Positions 56,424 to 64,000 of a stretch of DNA of 64,000 nt are shown piece by piece. The DNA lies in contig NZ_QWET01000002.1 in assembly GCF_003573545.1 (NCBI RefSeq), positions 1-64,000 on the forward strand. The letters are read 5' to 3'. Numbering within the stretch: the stretch's first letter is position 1; each line of letters begins with the position of its first letter. The DNA is from Mariniphaga sediminis. GTDB lineage: Bacteria > Bacteroidota > Bacteroidia > Bacteroidales > Prolixibacteraceae. The notes beneath the pieces were generated by a model. That model searched no databases. It worked only from the letters and a program-made list of their open reading frames with translations, and was not told the origin of the DNA. Made by a program: the position numbers and the translations under genes.

Positions 56424-56747
56424 ATGCCAGGATTAAACAGAACAGGACCAATGGGTGCAGGCCGGATGACAGGGAAGCAGCTTGGCAGATGCACCGGAAG
56501 TACCCATGACATTTCAGAGAGTAAATCCAGAAATTTCAGGCGTGGATTCCACAGTGGGTCCGGACGTGTTGGCAGACGAGGTTTTAGATTCAGATGGAGA
56601 AATCCTTATTGGAACTATCCCAAAAATCTTTGTCAGAACAGCTCAGACGAAACATTGCTCCAAAATGAAGTGTGGGTATTAAAAGACCAACTAATGAGAA
56701 TTGAAAAGGAATTGAAAAAAATCCGCAAAGCCAAGAATGAAGATTGA
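56424..56747 (+). CDS. DUF5320-family small basic protein
   Basis: A 107-residue protein. The start MPGLNRTGPMGAGRMTGKQL is the DUF5320 signature, followed by an Arg/Gly-rich stretch (FRRGFHSGSGRVGRRGFRFR) and a C-terminal coiled-coil helix (LQNEVWVLKDQLMRIEKEL). The family is often next to NifX/NifB-type or ferredoxin genes in anaerobes. No such partner is here except the zinc-ribbon gene that follows. It ends in its own terminator. Confidence 0.82.
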   Translation: MPGLNRTGPMGAGRMTGKQLGRCTGSTHDISESKSRNFRRGFHSGSGRVGRRGFRFRWRNPYWNYPKNLCQNSSDETLLQNEVWVLKDQLMRIEKELKKIRKAKNED

Positions 56748-56786
56748 ACAAGTGGGTTTTGCTTCCTGAAATTATGGAAACTCATC

Positions 56787-56829
56787 ACTTTTCAGGCCTC
56801 TCAATATTGAGAAGCCGAAAAGTTTTTTT
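56787..56829 (+). terminator. Rho-independent terminator of the DUF5320 gene
   Basis: ACTTTTC (56787-56793) pairs with GAAAAGT (56817-56823), with GGC/GCC and a TCTCAATATTGAGA palindrome inside, then seven T. The imperfect long stem plus T-run is a strong terminator about 40 bases after the stop. Confidence 0.85.
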
Positions 56830-56890
56830 AGTTAAAATTTGACATTTATTGCAGACAAATAGTCTAAAAAAACAAACAAAAACATTTAAA

Positions 56891-57100
56891 ATGACACCGG
56901 GAAAAGGAATGGGAACTGGCGGCCACAGGGGCAGGAATAAGGGGGGAGCCTATGGCCCCGGCGGTTATTGTCTTTGCGTGAAATGCGGGCACAAAATCCC
57001 CCATAAACAGGGAATAAAATGTACCGAAATTAAATGCCCGGAATGTGGCCACACCATGGTGCGTGAGGAGCTTGTAAAAAACAAAAAACAGAAGAAGTAA
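56891..57100 (+). CDS. Small zinc-ribbon (rubredoxin-like) protein
   Basis: A 69-residue protein. A Gly-rich start (MTPGKGMGTGGHRGRNKGG) echoes the DUF5320 start. It then carries two metal-binding pairs, CVKCGH and CPECGH, with CTEIKC in between, and a Lys-rich tail. It looks like a zinc ribbon or small iron protein. It lies 60 bases after the DUF5320 terminator. Start ATG 56891 is chosen; a longer frame from TTG 56849 is unlikely. Confidence 0.75.
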   Translation: MTPGKGMGTGGHRGRNKGGAYGPGGYCLCVKCGHKIPHKQGIKCTEIKCPECGHTMVREELVKNKKQKK

Positions 57101-57222
57101 CCCACCCATCTAAAACTGAGACAAATAGCTACTATTCGAAAAAAAAATATCGAAATCATCATTGGATTTATTGGCGACTTACCCTAACTTCGTCATTCAT
57201 TGTAGCAGGCTTAACTATACTT

Positions 57223-57810
57223 ATGAATGTACTGGAGAAAACATTGGTCGACTCATTAAAGAAGGGAAACCACAAATCCTTTGAACTGGTATTTAAAACC
57301 TACTATCCCCGATTGTGTACTTACGCATTCGACTACACCAAACAACTGGAGACAGCCGAGGACATTGTAAAAGATTTTTTCCTCGATTTTTGGCAAAACC
57401 GGGAAAAAATTTCCATAAAAACTTCCATGTCGGGTTACCTTTTCAGGTCGGTACACAACGCCTGCATCAACTACCTGGAAAGGGAAAAAAGAAAAAACAA
57501 GACACTTTTGGTGGAGGATATAACGGTAGTCGAACTGAAAATCAGGCAGCCACTTTCTCCCGATTATCCCGTTGGAAATATTTTGGCCAAAGAACTGGAA
57601 GAACAGATAAACCTTCAAATCGAAAAACTTCCACCACAATGCAGGGAAATTTTTATACTGAGCCGTTTTGAAGGACTGTCGCACAAAAAAATTTCTGAAA
57701 AACTGAATATTTCTGAGAATACAGTTAAGGTTCAAATATTCAGAGCATTAAAAAACATCAAAGAAGCCCTTCCACACCTATTCATTCTTCTTTTCTCATT
57801 CTTCAAATAA
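57223..57810 (+). CDS. RNA polymerase ECF-type sigma factor
   Basis: A 195-residue ECF sigma factor with region 2 (FELVFKTYYPRLCTYAFDYT and AEDIVKDFFLDFWQNREKI) and region 4 (LPPQCREIFILSRFEGLSH then KISEKLNISENTVKVQIFRA). It is the first gene of the second SusCD locus, 65 bases before fecR, and would transcribe it on release from FecR. Confidence 0.93.
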   Translation: MNVLEKTLVDSLKKGNHKSFELVFKTYYPRLCTYAFDYTKQLETAEDIVKDFFLDFWQNREKISIKTSMSGYLFRSVHNACINYLEREKRKNKTLLVEDITVVELKIRQPLSPDYPVGNILAKELEEQINLQIEKLPPQCREIFILSRFEGLSHKKISEKLNISENTVKVQIFRALKNIKEALPHLFILLFSFFK

Positions 57811-57875
57811 AAAAAACACTCCCCCTTGTAATACCTCCAGGTAAAAATTGTGTCATCATAATTAGAAAACAAAAA

Positions 57876-58997
57876 ATGAAAGAGAACTTAAACATAACAG
57901 AAAACGAGAAAAAAGCCCTCATCGATTATTTCTCAGGAAAACTCACATCGGAAGAATCCGGGCTACTGAACAACTGGCTTGAAAAGAGTGAAGGCAACAA
58001 GTTGCTGTTCGACCAGATGACAGATATATGGCAAGCCAGCCATTTTACCCGGATAAATGACAAAATAAATATGGAAGATGCCTGGAAGGAAATTCAGGAT
58101 CAACTAAGTAAAGAAAACAAAAAACCTATTCAGAGCTGGGTTAGGTTACTCAAAGTAGCCGCCGTTTTGATACTGGTTTTCATTCTGGGAGGAATTGGTC
58201 ATGCTTTGCTTCACAGCAAACCCAATATTGCAGATCCCTTTCTTGTTGAATATGTAGCCCCTCTTGGTTCACGCTCGTTTGTAAAAATGCCCGACGGTAG
58301 TAAAATCTGGCTCAATGCCGGAACAACGCTGTCATACAATAGCCATTTCGGCATTGAAAACCGTGCAATAAACCTTTCGGGCGAAGCTTTTTTCGAAGTA
58401 GAAAAAAACCCGGCGCTTCCGTTTACAGTTCAAACCAGTGAATTAAATATTACAGCGCTCGGCACAAAGTTCGATGTAAAAGCTTACAGCGAAGAAAAAA
58501 CCATTGAAACCACGTTAATTGAAGGCTCTGTCAGATTGGAAGGAAATAATTTCAAACTAACAGAAGATGTGATACTCACGAGGAACGAAAAAGCCATTTT
58601 TACAAAACATAGTAAATCCGTTGATTTTATTGATACTAATCAATCCTTAAAAGAAAATGAAACGGTGCCGAAACAAGAATCCGGATTAAAAATTATCACC
58701 TCCATCGAACCGGATCCTATTATCTCCTGGAAAGATGAAAGGTGGATAATAAACAACGAAAAATTAGGTTCACTTTCCCAAAAACTGGAACGCCGGTATG
58801 CTGTGAACTTTATTTTCGACAACGAATTACTGAAAGAATATTCATTTGGAGGAACACTTGAAGACGAAACACTACAACAGGTGTTGGATGCTATTTGCTC
58901 AAGTTCCCCAATCAAATACGTCATTGAAGGAAAAACAGTTTACATAATGTCTGATAATCAAAAAATGGGAAAATTTAAACATTTGCTTATGAAATAA
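57876..58997 (+). CDS. FecR-family anti-sigma factor
   Basis: A 373-residue inner-membrane anti-sigma factor, paralogous to the one at the left end. Cytoplasmic helical region (1-85), transmembrane helix (about 90-111), FecR domain (about 125-215, FVKMPDGSKIWLNAGTTL) and C-terminal DUF4974 (FGGTLEDETLQQVLDAICSS). It transmits the SusC signal to the sigma factor encoded upstream. Confidence 0.93.
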   Translation: MKENLNITENEKKALIDYFSGKLTSEESGLLNNWLEKSEGNKLLFDQMTDIWQASHFTRINDKINMEDAWKEIQDQLSKENKKPIQSWVRLLKVAAVLILVFILGGIGHALLHSKPNIADPFLVEYVAPLGSRSFVKMPDGSKIWLNAGTTLSYNSHFGIENRAINLSGEAFFEVEKNPALPFTVQTSELNITALGTKFDVKAYSEEKTIETTLIEGSVRLEGNNFKLTEDVILTRNEKAIFTKHSKSVDFIDTNQSLKENETVPKQESGLKIITSIEPDPIISWKDERWIINNEKLGSLSQKLERRYAVNFIFDNELLKEYSFGGTLEDETLQQVLDAICSSSPIKYVIEGKTVYIMSDNQKMGKFKHLLMK

Positions 58998-59013
58998 AAT
59001 CCGTATTTAAAAA

Positions 59014-59034
59014 GGGAGATCAGTATGACCTCCC
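59014..59034. repeat. Small hairpin in the second fecR-susC leader
   Basis: GGGAG (59014-59018) and CTCCC (59030-59034) pair around an 11-base loop. It is at the same place (between fecR and susC) as the 5519-5550 hairpin in the left-end locus, though the sequence is not the same. Confidence 0.4.
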
Positions 59035-59111
59035 AAATCTTGTGTAAAGATAATGTTGCTTCATATTGGCACTATGAGGCAACACATTTTAAACCTTAAC
59101 GATTCAAAAAT

Positions 59112-62100
59112 ATGAAAAATTTTTTTAAGGAACTGTCTCTTCCTTGTAAACGAGGCATTAAAAAGGTTTTACTTATGACGAAACTAACATTCTTTCTAAG
59201 CGTATTTCTGGTCTTGCAAATGTCCGCAAGCGTGTATTCGCAAACGCGCTTGTCCATCAAATCCAAAAACAAAACAGTAAAAGAGGTATTTTGGGACATT
59301 GAGAAACAGAGTGAGTTTCGTTTCTTTTACAACGAAGATTTTGTGGATATGAAACGCAAAGTCGACTTTAACATTGAAAACGAAACGATTACTGAAATCA
59401 TGGCTCAACTTTTCGATTTTTCGAAAACCACCTATAAAATTGCAGAAAATAACCTCATTGTGATTATTCCGGCCGAAGGGCAACAGCCCCAAACGGTAAG
59501 AGGCAAAGTCACCACAGCCCAGGGAGAGCCAATTCCGGGTGTAACTGTTATGCTCAAAGGAACCAATTCCGGAACGGTTACAGATGTCAATGGAAGTTAT
59601 TCCATTACAATTCAGCAACCAAACGATGTCCTCGCATTTTCTTTCGTAGGTCTTTTAACCCAGGAGCTTGAGATTGGAGAACAATCGACGATTAATGTAA
59701 CGATGAAAGAAGATATAGTGGGAGTGGATGAAGTAGTTATAGTCGGCTACGGGAGTCAAAGAAAAGTAAATCTCACCGGAGCCATTGCGACAGTTGACGG
59801 GGAAGCTCTTGCCCGGCGCCAGGTAGCTCAGTCCTCCATGGTATTACAGGGTGTTGCTCCCGGTGTGGTAGTCACTCAGCGCAGTGGTCAGCCCGGACGC
59901 GATGGCGGAGCGATCAGCATCAGGGGAAAAACAACACTGGGCAACAGCAATCCTCTCATCCTTGTTGACGGGATAGAAATGGGAATTAACAACATCGATC
60001 CTACTTTAATTGAATCCGTCTCTATATTAAAAGATGCAGCATCTTCATCCATCTATGGTTCAAGGGCTGCCAATGGTGTTATCCTGGTAACAACAAAAAG
60101 GGGGCAGCAAGACAAACTGTCTGTTTCGTACAACGGATATGTGGGAACACAACAACCTACCTTCCTTCCGAATATGGTAGGAGCCATTGACCACATGCTG
60201 CTTACTAATGAAGCCTATGTAAACGTAGGTAAATCCCCTCTTTATTCAGAGGAATATATTGAGGAATACCGGCAGGGAATGGCAACCAATCCGGATAGGT
60301 ATCCTGACACAGACTGGTACGACCAGGTCTTAACCGGTAATGGGTTAATGCAGAGTCACTTTTTAACGATGAACGGGGGAACTGAGAAAGTAAGGGTTTT
60401 GGCCTCACTCGGATACCTGGATCAAAACGGTATCATGTCAAATACCAATTTCGACCGATATACGTTACGCATCAATACCGACCTTAATTTAACCAAAAGC
60501 TTTTCAGCACAGGTTGATGCCCACATTAAACAATCTCATTTAGTTGAACCTTCAAGAGGAACAAACTCTGCAATCCACTGGTCGGGGCGCATACCCGCAA
60601 ACCAGGGGGGTGTTCTTTCCAATGGGCAATGGGGCGAAGGTTGGAATGGAGATAACCCGATTGCTTTTACAAAAGACGGCGGGCTATATACCCAGGAGGC
60701 TCCTTCGTTTTCCCTGAACCTTGTTTTGAAATACCAACCCGTTGACTGGCTTTTTATGGATTTGGCCTACTCTCCAAACTACTGGCAATCCAATGTATCC
60801 GATTTTGTTAAAGCCATTCAAACCTACAGATGGGATGGCTCGGAAAGTTATAAAGCCCCCCAGAAAAGTACGCTCAACACAAGCCATAGCCGTAGTCTGC
60901 ACAATAACCTGAGAAGTACGATGACATTCAGCAAAGAATTTAAGGATCACGCGGTGAAATTACTTTTGGGTTATCAGCAGGAAGATTACCGAAACGATGC
61001 GCTAAGAGGCTACCGGGAGGTTTTTCCATTCCCTGATTATCCGGTACTGAATTCCGGTGGTGAAGAAAACCAGAAAGCTTACGGTTCGGCCAGCGAATGG
61101 GCGTTGCAGTCATTCTTTGGGAGGGTAAATTACGATTTCAAAGGACGATACCTGTTTGAAGCCAATTTCCGGCAAGATGGTTCATCGCGCTTTGTCACCG
61201 GCCGGAAATGGGGATTTTTCCCCTCATTCTCAGCAGGCTGGAGATTATCAGAAGAAAATTTCTTTGAATCACTTAGTCCTATTATAAATAATCTAAAAAT
61301 CCGAGCTTCATGGGGACAATTAGGAAACCAGGATATTGGACTTTACCCGTTTTCTTCCGATGTTAATCTTGGATTGAAATATGTTTTCGACAAGCAGGTA
61401 AACAGCGGTGCAGGGATTACCAGTTTGGCCAACACCGAAATTTCGTGGGAAACGACCACAGCTTCCAATCTCGGCGTGGATCTTACTTTATTCGATCGCT
61501 TAAATATTGTGGCCGAATACTATTATAAAGTAACTGATGATATTCTTCTGGATCTTGATATTCCCAGGATTATTGGAATGGATGCCCCGGAACAAAACGC
61601 GGGAAAAGTTGAAAACAGAGGGTGGGACCTTGGTTTGAACTACAGCAATTGGGACAACGAATTTAAATATGAAATTGGCATCAACATTTCGGATGTAAAA
61701 AATAAGGTATTAGACTTAAAAGGCGTGAACAAAACCGGACTAACAGTTAATCACGAAGGATATCCCATGCTTTCCATATATGGTTTGGAGGCTGATGGAT
61801 TTATTGAAGAGGAAGACTTTAATGAAGATGGGACATATAAATATGCCAGACAATATGGTACCATTGCACCCGGCGACATTAAATATATCGACCAGAATAA
61901 TGACTCAATTATTAATGCCAGTGATTATAAAATAATTGGTGCAACAATACCCCGCTATACGTTTGGTCTCACGTTTAACGGCCAATACAAGAATTTCGAT
62001 ATTGGTATTTTTCTTCAGGGAGTAGGAAAGGCTGATGGAATAATCCGCGATCAGGGTATTATGCCATTTCTTATGGGAGGTACTATCCAGGAACAACACA

Positions 62101-62420
62101 AAGACCGTTGGACCCCTGACAATAAGGATGCAACATTCCCTCGTTTTGCATTTAATGAAACCAATAATGAACAAACATCAAGTTTCTGGATGCGCAATGC
62201 GGCTTATATGCGGCTAAAAAACCTGCAGGTTGGCTATTCCTTGCCGGCAAGTGTAACCAACCGGATAAAAGCCGAAAAGCTTCGTATTTACCTGAGTGGA
62301 CAAAACCTGCTTACCCTGGAAAACTTCTGGGATGGATACGATGTTGAGGCTCCTGTGGGTAATGGAGGTTACTATCCACAAGTAAAAACTTTCAGTATTG
62401 GTGTTGATGTCAAATTTTAA
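59112..62420 (+). CDS. SusC/RagA TonB-dependent transporter with STN signalling domain
   Basis: A 1102-residue outer-membrane transporter. A signal peptide (about 18-44) is followed by the STN domain (TVKEVFWDIEKQSEFRFFYN, about 55-120), carboxypeptidase-regulatory-like domain (GEPIPGVTVMLKGTNSGTVT), plug (VVIVGYGSQRKVNLTGAIAT) and barrel ending in VDVKF. The STN domain implies FecR/ECF signalling. The ligand is unknown; it differs in sequence from the left-end SusC, so a different substrate is likely. Confidence 0.95.
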   Translation: MKNFFKELSLPCKRGIKKVLLMTKLTFFLSVFLVLQMSASVYSQTRLSIKSKNKTVKEVFWDIEKQSEFRFFYNEDFVDMKRKVDFNIENETITEIMAQLFDFSKTTYKIAENNLIVIIPAEGQQPQTVRGKVTTAQGEPIPGVTVMLKGTNSGTVTDVNGSYSITIQQPNDVLAFSFVGLLTQELEIGEQSTINVTMKEDIVGVDEVVIVGYGSQRKVNLTGAIATVDGEALARRQVAQSSMVLQGVAPGVVVTQRSGQPGRDGGAISIRGKTTLGNSNPLILVDGIEMGINNIDPTLIESVSILKDAASSSIYGSRAANGVILVTTKRGQQDKLSVSYNGYVGTQQPTFLPNMVGAIDHMLLTNEAYVNVGKSPLYSEEYIEEYRQGMATNPDRYPDTDWYDQVLTGNGLMQSHFLTMNGGTEKVRVLASLGYLDQNGIMSNTNFDRYTLRINTDLNLTKSFSAQVDAHIKQSHLVEPSRGTNSAIHWSGRIPANQGGVLSNGQWGEGWNGDNPIAFTKDGGLYTQEAPSFSLNLVLKYQPVDWLFMDLAYSPNYWQSNVSDFVKAIQTYRWDGSESYKAPQKSTLNTSHSRSLHNNLRSTMTFSKEFKDHAVKLLLGYQQEDYRNDALRGYREVFPFPDYPVLNSGGEENQKAYGSASEWALQSFFGRVNYDFKGRYLFEANFRQDGSSRFVTGRKWGFFPSFSAGWRLSEENFFESLSPIINNLKIRASWGQLGNQDIGLYPFSSDVNLGLKYVFDKQVNSGAGITSLANTEISWETTTASNLGVDLTLFDRLNIVAEYYYKVTDDILLDLDIPRIIGMDAPEQNAGKVENRGWDLGLNYSNWDNEFKYEIGINISDVKNKVLDLKGVNKTGLTVNHEGYPMLSIYGLEADGFIEEEDFNEDGTYKYARQYGTIAPGDIKYIDQNNDSIINASDYKIIGATIPRYTFGLTFNGQYKNFDIGIFLQGVGKADGIIRDQGIMPFLMGGTIQEQHKDRWTPDNKDATFPRFAFNETNNEQTSSFWMRNAAYMRLKNLQVGYSLPASVTNRIKAEKLRIYLSGQNLLTLENFWDGYDVEAPVGNGGYYPQVKTFSIGVDVKF

Positions 62421-62432
62421 TTGTAAAAAAAT

Positions 62433-64000
62433 ATGAAATCAAAAATAAAATATTCCATTTTAACCATTTTACTAACATTTGCGTTGGTATCATGCGAAGA
62501 TTATCTGGAAAAATATCCGCTAAATAATCCATCTGACGCCACATTTTTATCTAACGAAACAGAGCTGAAGATGGCAGTGGCCGGTTGCTACAACATATTA
62601 TGGTCGCGAGTACAATCAATGCCATTTGTTCCTGTTTTCGATCAAGTATCTGATATTGGCTGGGACAGGAATGGTTCTCCGCTTCAGGCAGCAGGGCGTG
62701 GTGACGCTGATTCAAGAAATGCCGATTTGTTAGGCCTTTGGACAAATTTATACCAAGGCATATCAAGATGCAATTATTTGATTACAAACATGGAAAGAGG
62801 ACAAGAAAACATACCGGCTCAGGTTTTTGCACAGAGCAAAGCAGAAGCCCGATTTCTTAGAGCACTCTATTACCATTATCTAATAGAACTTTGGGGTGGA
62901 GTTCCATTGGTAACAACTCCTTTATCTCTGTCTGAGTCTAATGTTCCAAGAGCTACAAAATCGGACATCGCTGACTTTCTGATTACTGAATTGAACGAAT
63001 GCGCCAATGATTTGCCGCAAGAAACCAATCCTTTATCGGGAAGAGCTTCAAAAGCAGCAGCGTGGGCACTCGTATCAAGAATAGCTTTGTATAATGAACG
63101 TTGGAGCGATGCTATTTCTGCTGCGCAAAAAGTAATGGCCATGGAAGGCACAGAAGTACTTTTACATGACAACTATATGGATCTTTTCCAATATGCCGGG
63201 CAGGATTCAAAAGAAATAATTTTTTCTGTTCAATTCCTGAAAGGAGAACAGATGCACTCTATGTTTCGCTTCTTTGGTACCCGAAATGCAAAAGGACATA
63301 CCAATAAGAAGCCAAGTTACCAAACTGCTGACACGTGGGAATGTATTGACGGACTTCAGATTGATGAATCGCCATTGTATGATCCGCAAAATCCATTTGC
63401 AAACAGAGACCCCAGGTTAAATTTTACGCTTTCATTGCCTGGTTCTATCTTTTTGGGATTTCAGTATGAAACCCACGGCGACAGCCTTTATTGCTGGAAT
63501 TACAATGTGGATCCGCCGCAAAGAATACCCAACCTGGAAGCCACTCACGCTTATGCCACATTTACCGGAATTGGCTGGCGAAAATATGCCGATAACCTGG
63601 ATAAAGATGCTGTAAACGACAGTGAGCTGAATATGATTGTAATGCGCTATGCTGAAGTCTTGCTTAACTACGCTGAAGCAAAAATTGAAGCCGGTCAAAT
63701 AGACCAGTCTGTTCTTGATGCCATCAACAAAGTGAGACAGCGTCCAACAGTTGAGATGCCTCCAATTACAACCACTGATCAAACAGAACTGAGGTATGCA
63801 GTAAGACGCGAAAGAAAATATGAATTGTCTTGTGAAGGACTCCGTCTTTTCGATATCCGCAGGTGGAAAATTGCAGAGAATGTTATGAATCTGCCTGTTC
63901 TGGGTCGTATGAAAAAAGCGTATCCAGCTATTGCCCCAAGAGTAGACGAACACGGAACATCGTATTACGACAATATTCCGATAGCTCAGCAGGGAGAATC
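62433..64000 (+). CDS. SusD/RagB-family lipoprotein, partial
   Basis: The 3' end is beyond the window (about 522 codons present). Signal peptide with lipobox (ALVSC, Cys21). SusD marks include AEARFLRALYYHYLIELWGG, RYAEVLLNYAEAKIEAGQID and RRERKYELSCEGLRLFDIRR. It starts 12 bases after the susC stop, so they are co-transcribed. It would be the surface partner of the second SusC. Confidence 0.92.
   Translation, partial: MKSKIKYSILTILLTFALVSCEDYLEKYPLNNPSDATFLSNETELKMAVAGCYNILWSRVQSMPFVPVFDQVSDIGWDRNGSPLQAAGRGDADSRNADLLGLWTNLYQGISRCNYLITNMERGQENIPAQVFAQSKAEARFLRALYYHYLIELWGGVPLVTTPLSLSESNVPRATKSDIADFLITELNECANDLPQETNPLSGRASKAAAWALVSRIALYNERWSDAISAAQKVMAMEGTEVLLHDNYMDLFQYAGQDSKEIIFSVQFLKGEQMHSMFRFFGTRNAKGHTNKKPSYQTADTWECIDGLQIDESPLYDPQNPFANRDPRLNFTLSLPGSIFLGFQYETHGDSLYCWNYNVDPPQRIPNLEATHAYATFTGIGWRKYADNLDKDAVNDSELNMIVMRYAEVLLNYAEAKIEAGQIDQSVLDAINKVRQRPTVEMPPITTTDQTELRYAVRRERKYELSCEGLRLFDIRRWKIAENVMNLPVLGRMKKAYPAIAPRVDEHGTSYYDNIPIAQQGE

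Overview
The window is a 64 kb chromosomal segment of a Bacteroidota bacterium. Evidence for this: two SusC/SusD outer-membrane uptake pairs, each with an ECF sigma factor and a FecR anti-sigma factor; a type IX secretion sorting domain; promoters of the Bacteroidota type (TTTG, 19 bases, TAnnTTTG); and lipoproteins with an early cysteine. Nitrate respiration together with many SusCD genes would fit an environmental, facultatively anaerobic polysaccharide degrader of the Marinilabiliales/Prolixibacteraceae kind, but that rank is inferred. No tRNA, rRNA, CRISPR array, integrase or transposase was seen.

Layout. (1) 1-7493, minus strand: ECF sigma, FecR, SusC, SusD and a cut-off DUF1080 gene form one glycan-uptake locus. 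(2) 7628-13455: serine hydrolase lipoprotein, TPR protein, DUF4301 protein, YhcC-like radical SAM protein and a short TetR protein. (3) 13664-22053, minus strand: an RND efflux operon (TetR, HTH-less TetR-like protein, TolC fused to a periplasmic binding-like domain, membrane fusion protein, AcrB-type pump, DUF2141 protein). (4) 22108-28918, minus strand: a membrane class III nucleotide cyclase, an HD phosphohydrolase fused to a Pycsar-type transmembrane effector domain, a phosphatase fused to a beta-barrel, and a periplasmic histidine phosphatase. (5) 29063-31205: DUF6448 protein, an AraC-type membrane regulator broken at an A10 tract, and a ferredoxin. (6) 31561-44969, minus strand: nitrate respiration, namely diheme cytochrome c, narGHJI, moaA, moaD, moeB-rhodanese, moaE, a MOSC protein and a secreted T9SS protein. 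(7) 45203-46870, plus strand: a lone Tat-exported alpha/alpha-barrel protein between two 74-base direct repeats. (8) 47124-56190: octaheme cytochrome with TPRs, Asp/Glu racemase, NarK, esterase, nitroreductase, DoxX, TauE and CBM9-like genes. (9) 56424-57100: a DUF5320 protein and a zinc-ribbon mini-protein. (10) 57223-64000, plus strand: a second ECF/FecR/SusC/SusD locus, cut by the window end.

The strongest system-level signal joins regions 3 and 4. One 20-base inverted repeat (GTTAGT N8 ACTAAC) lies in the spacer of three promoters: the cyclase operon, the tetR gene and the efflux operon. The two outer copies are identical. A fourth, weaker copy lies just before the first efflux-operon gene. 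This suggests one TetR regulon joining drug or lipid efflux with a cyclase plus Pycsar-domain cyclic-nucleotide module and envelope phosphatases. The cyclase has unusual residues at its base-selecting and catalytic positions, so its product cannot be assumed to be cAMP or cGMP.

The nitrate genes work together as follows: NarK moves nitrate and nitrite, NarGHI reduces nitrate using quinol, NarJ assembles NarG, and the moa/moe genes supply part of the molybdenum cofactor pathway. The diheme and octaheme cytochromes probably extend the electron-transfer chain.
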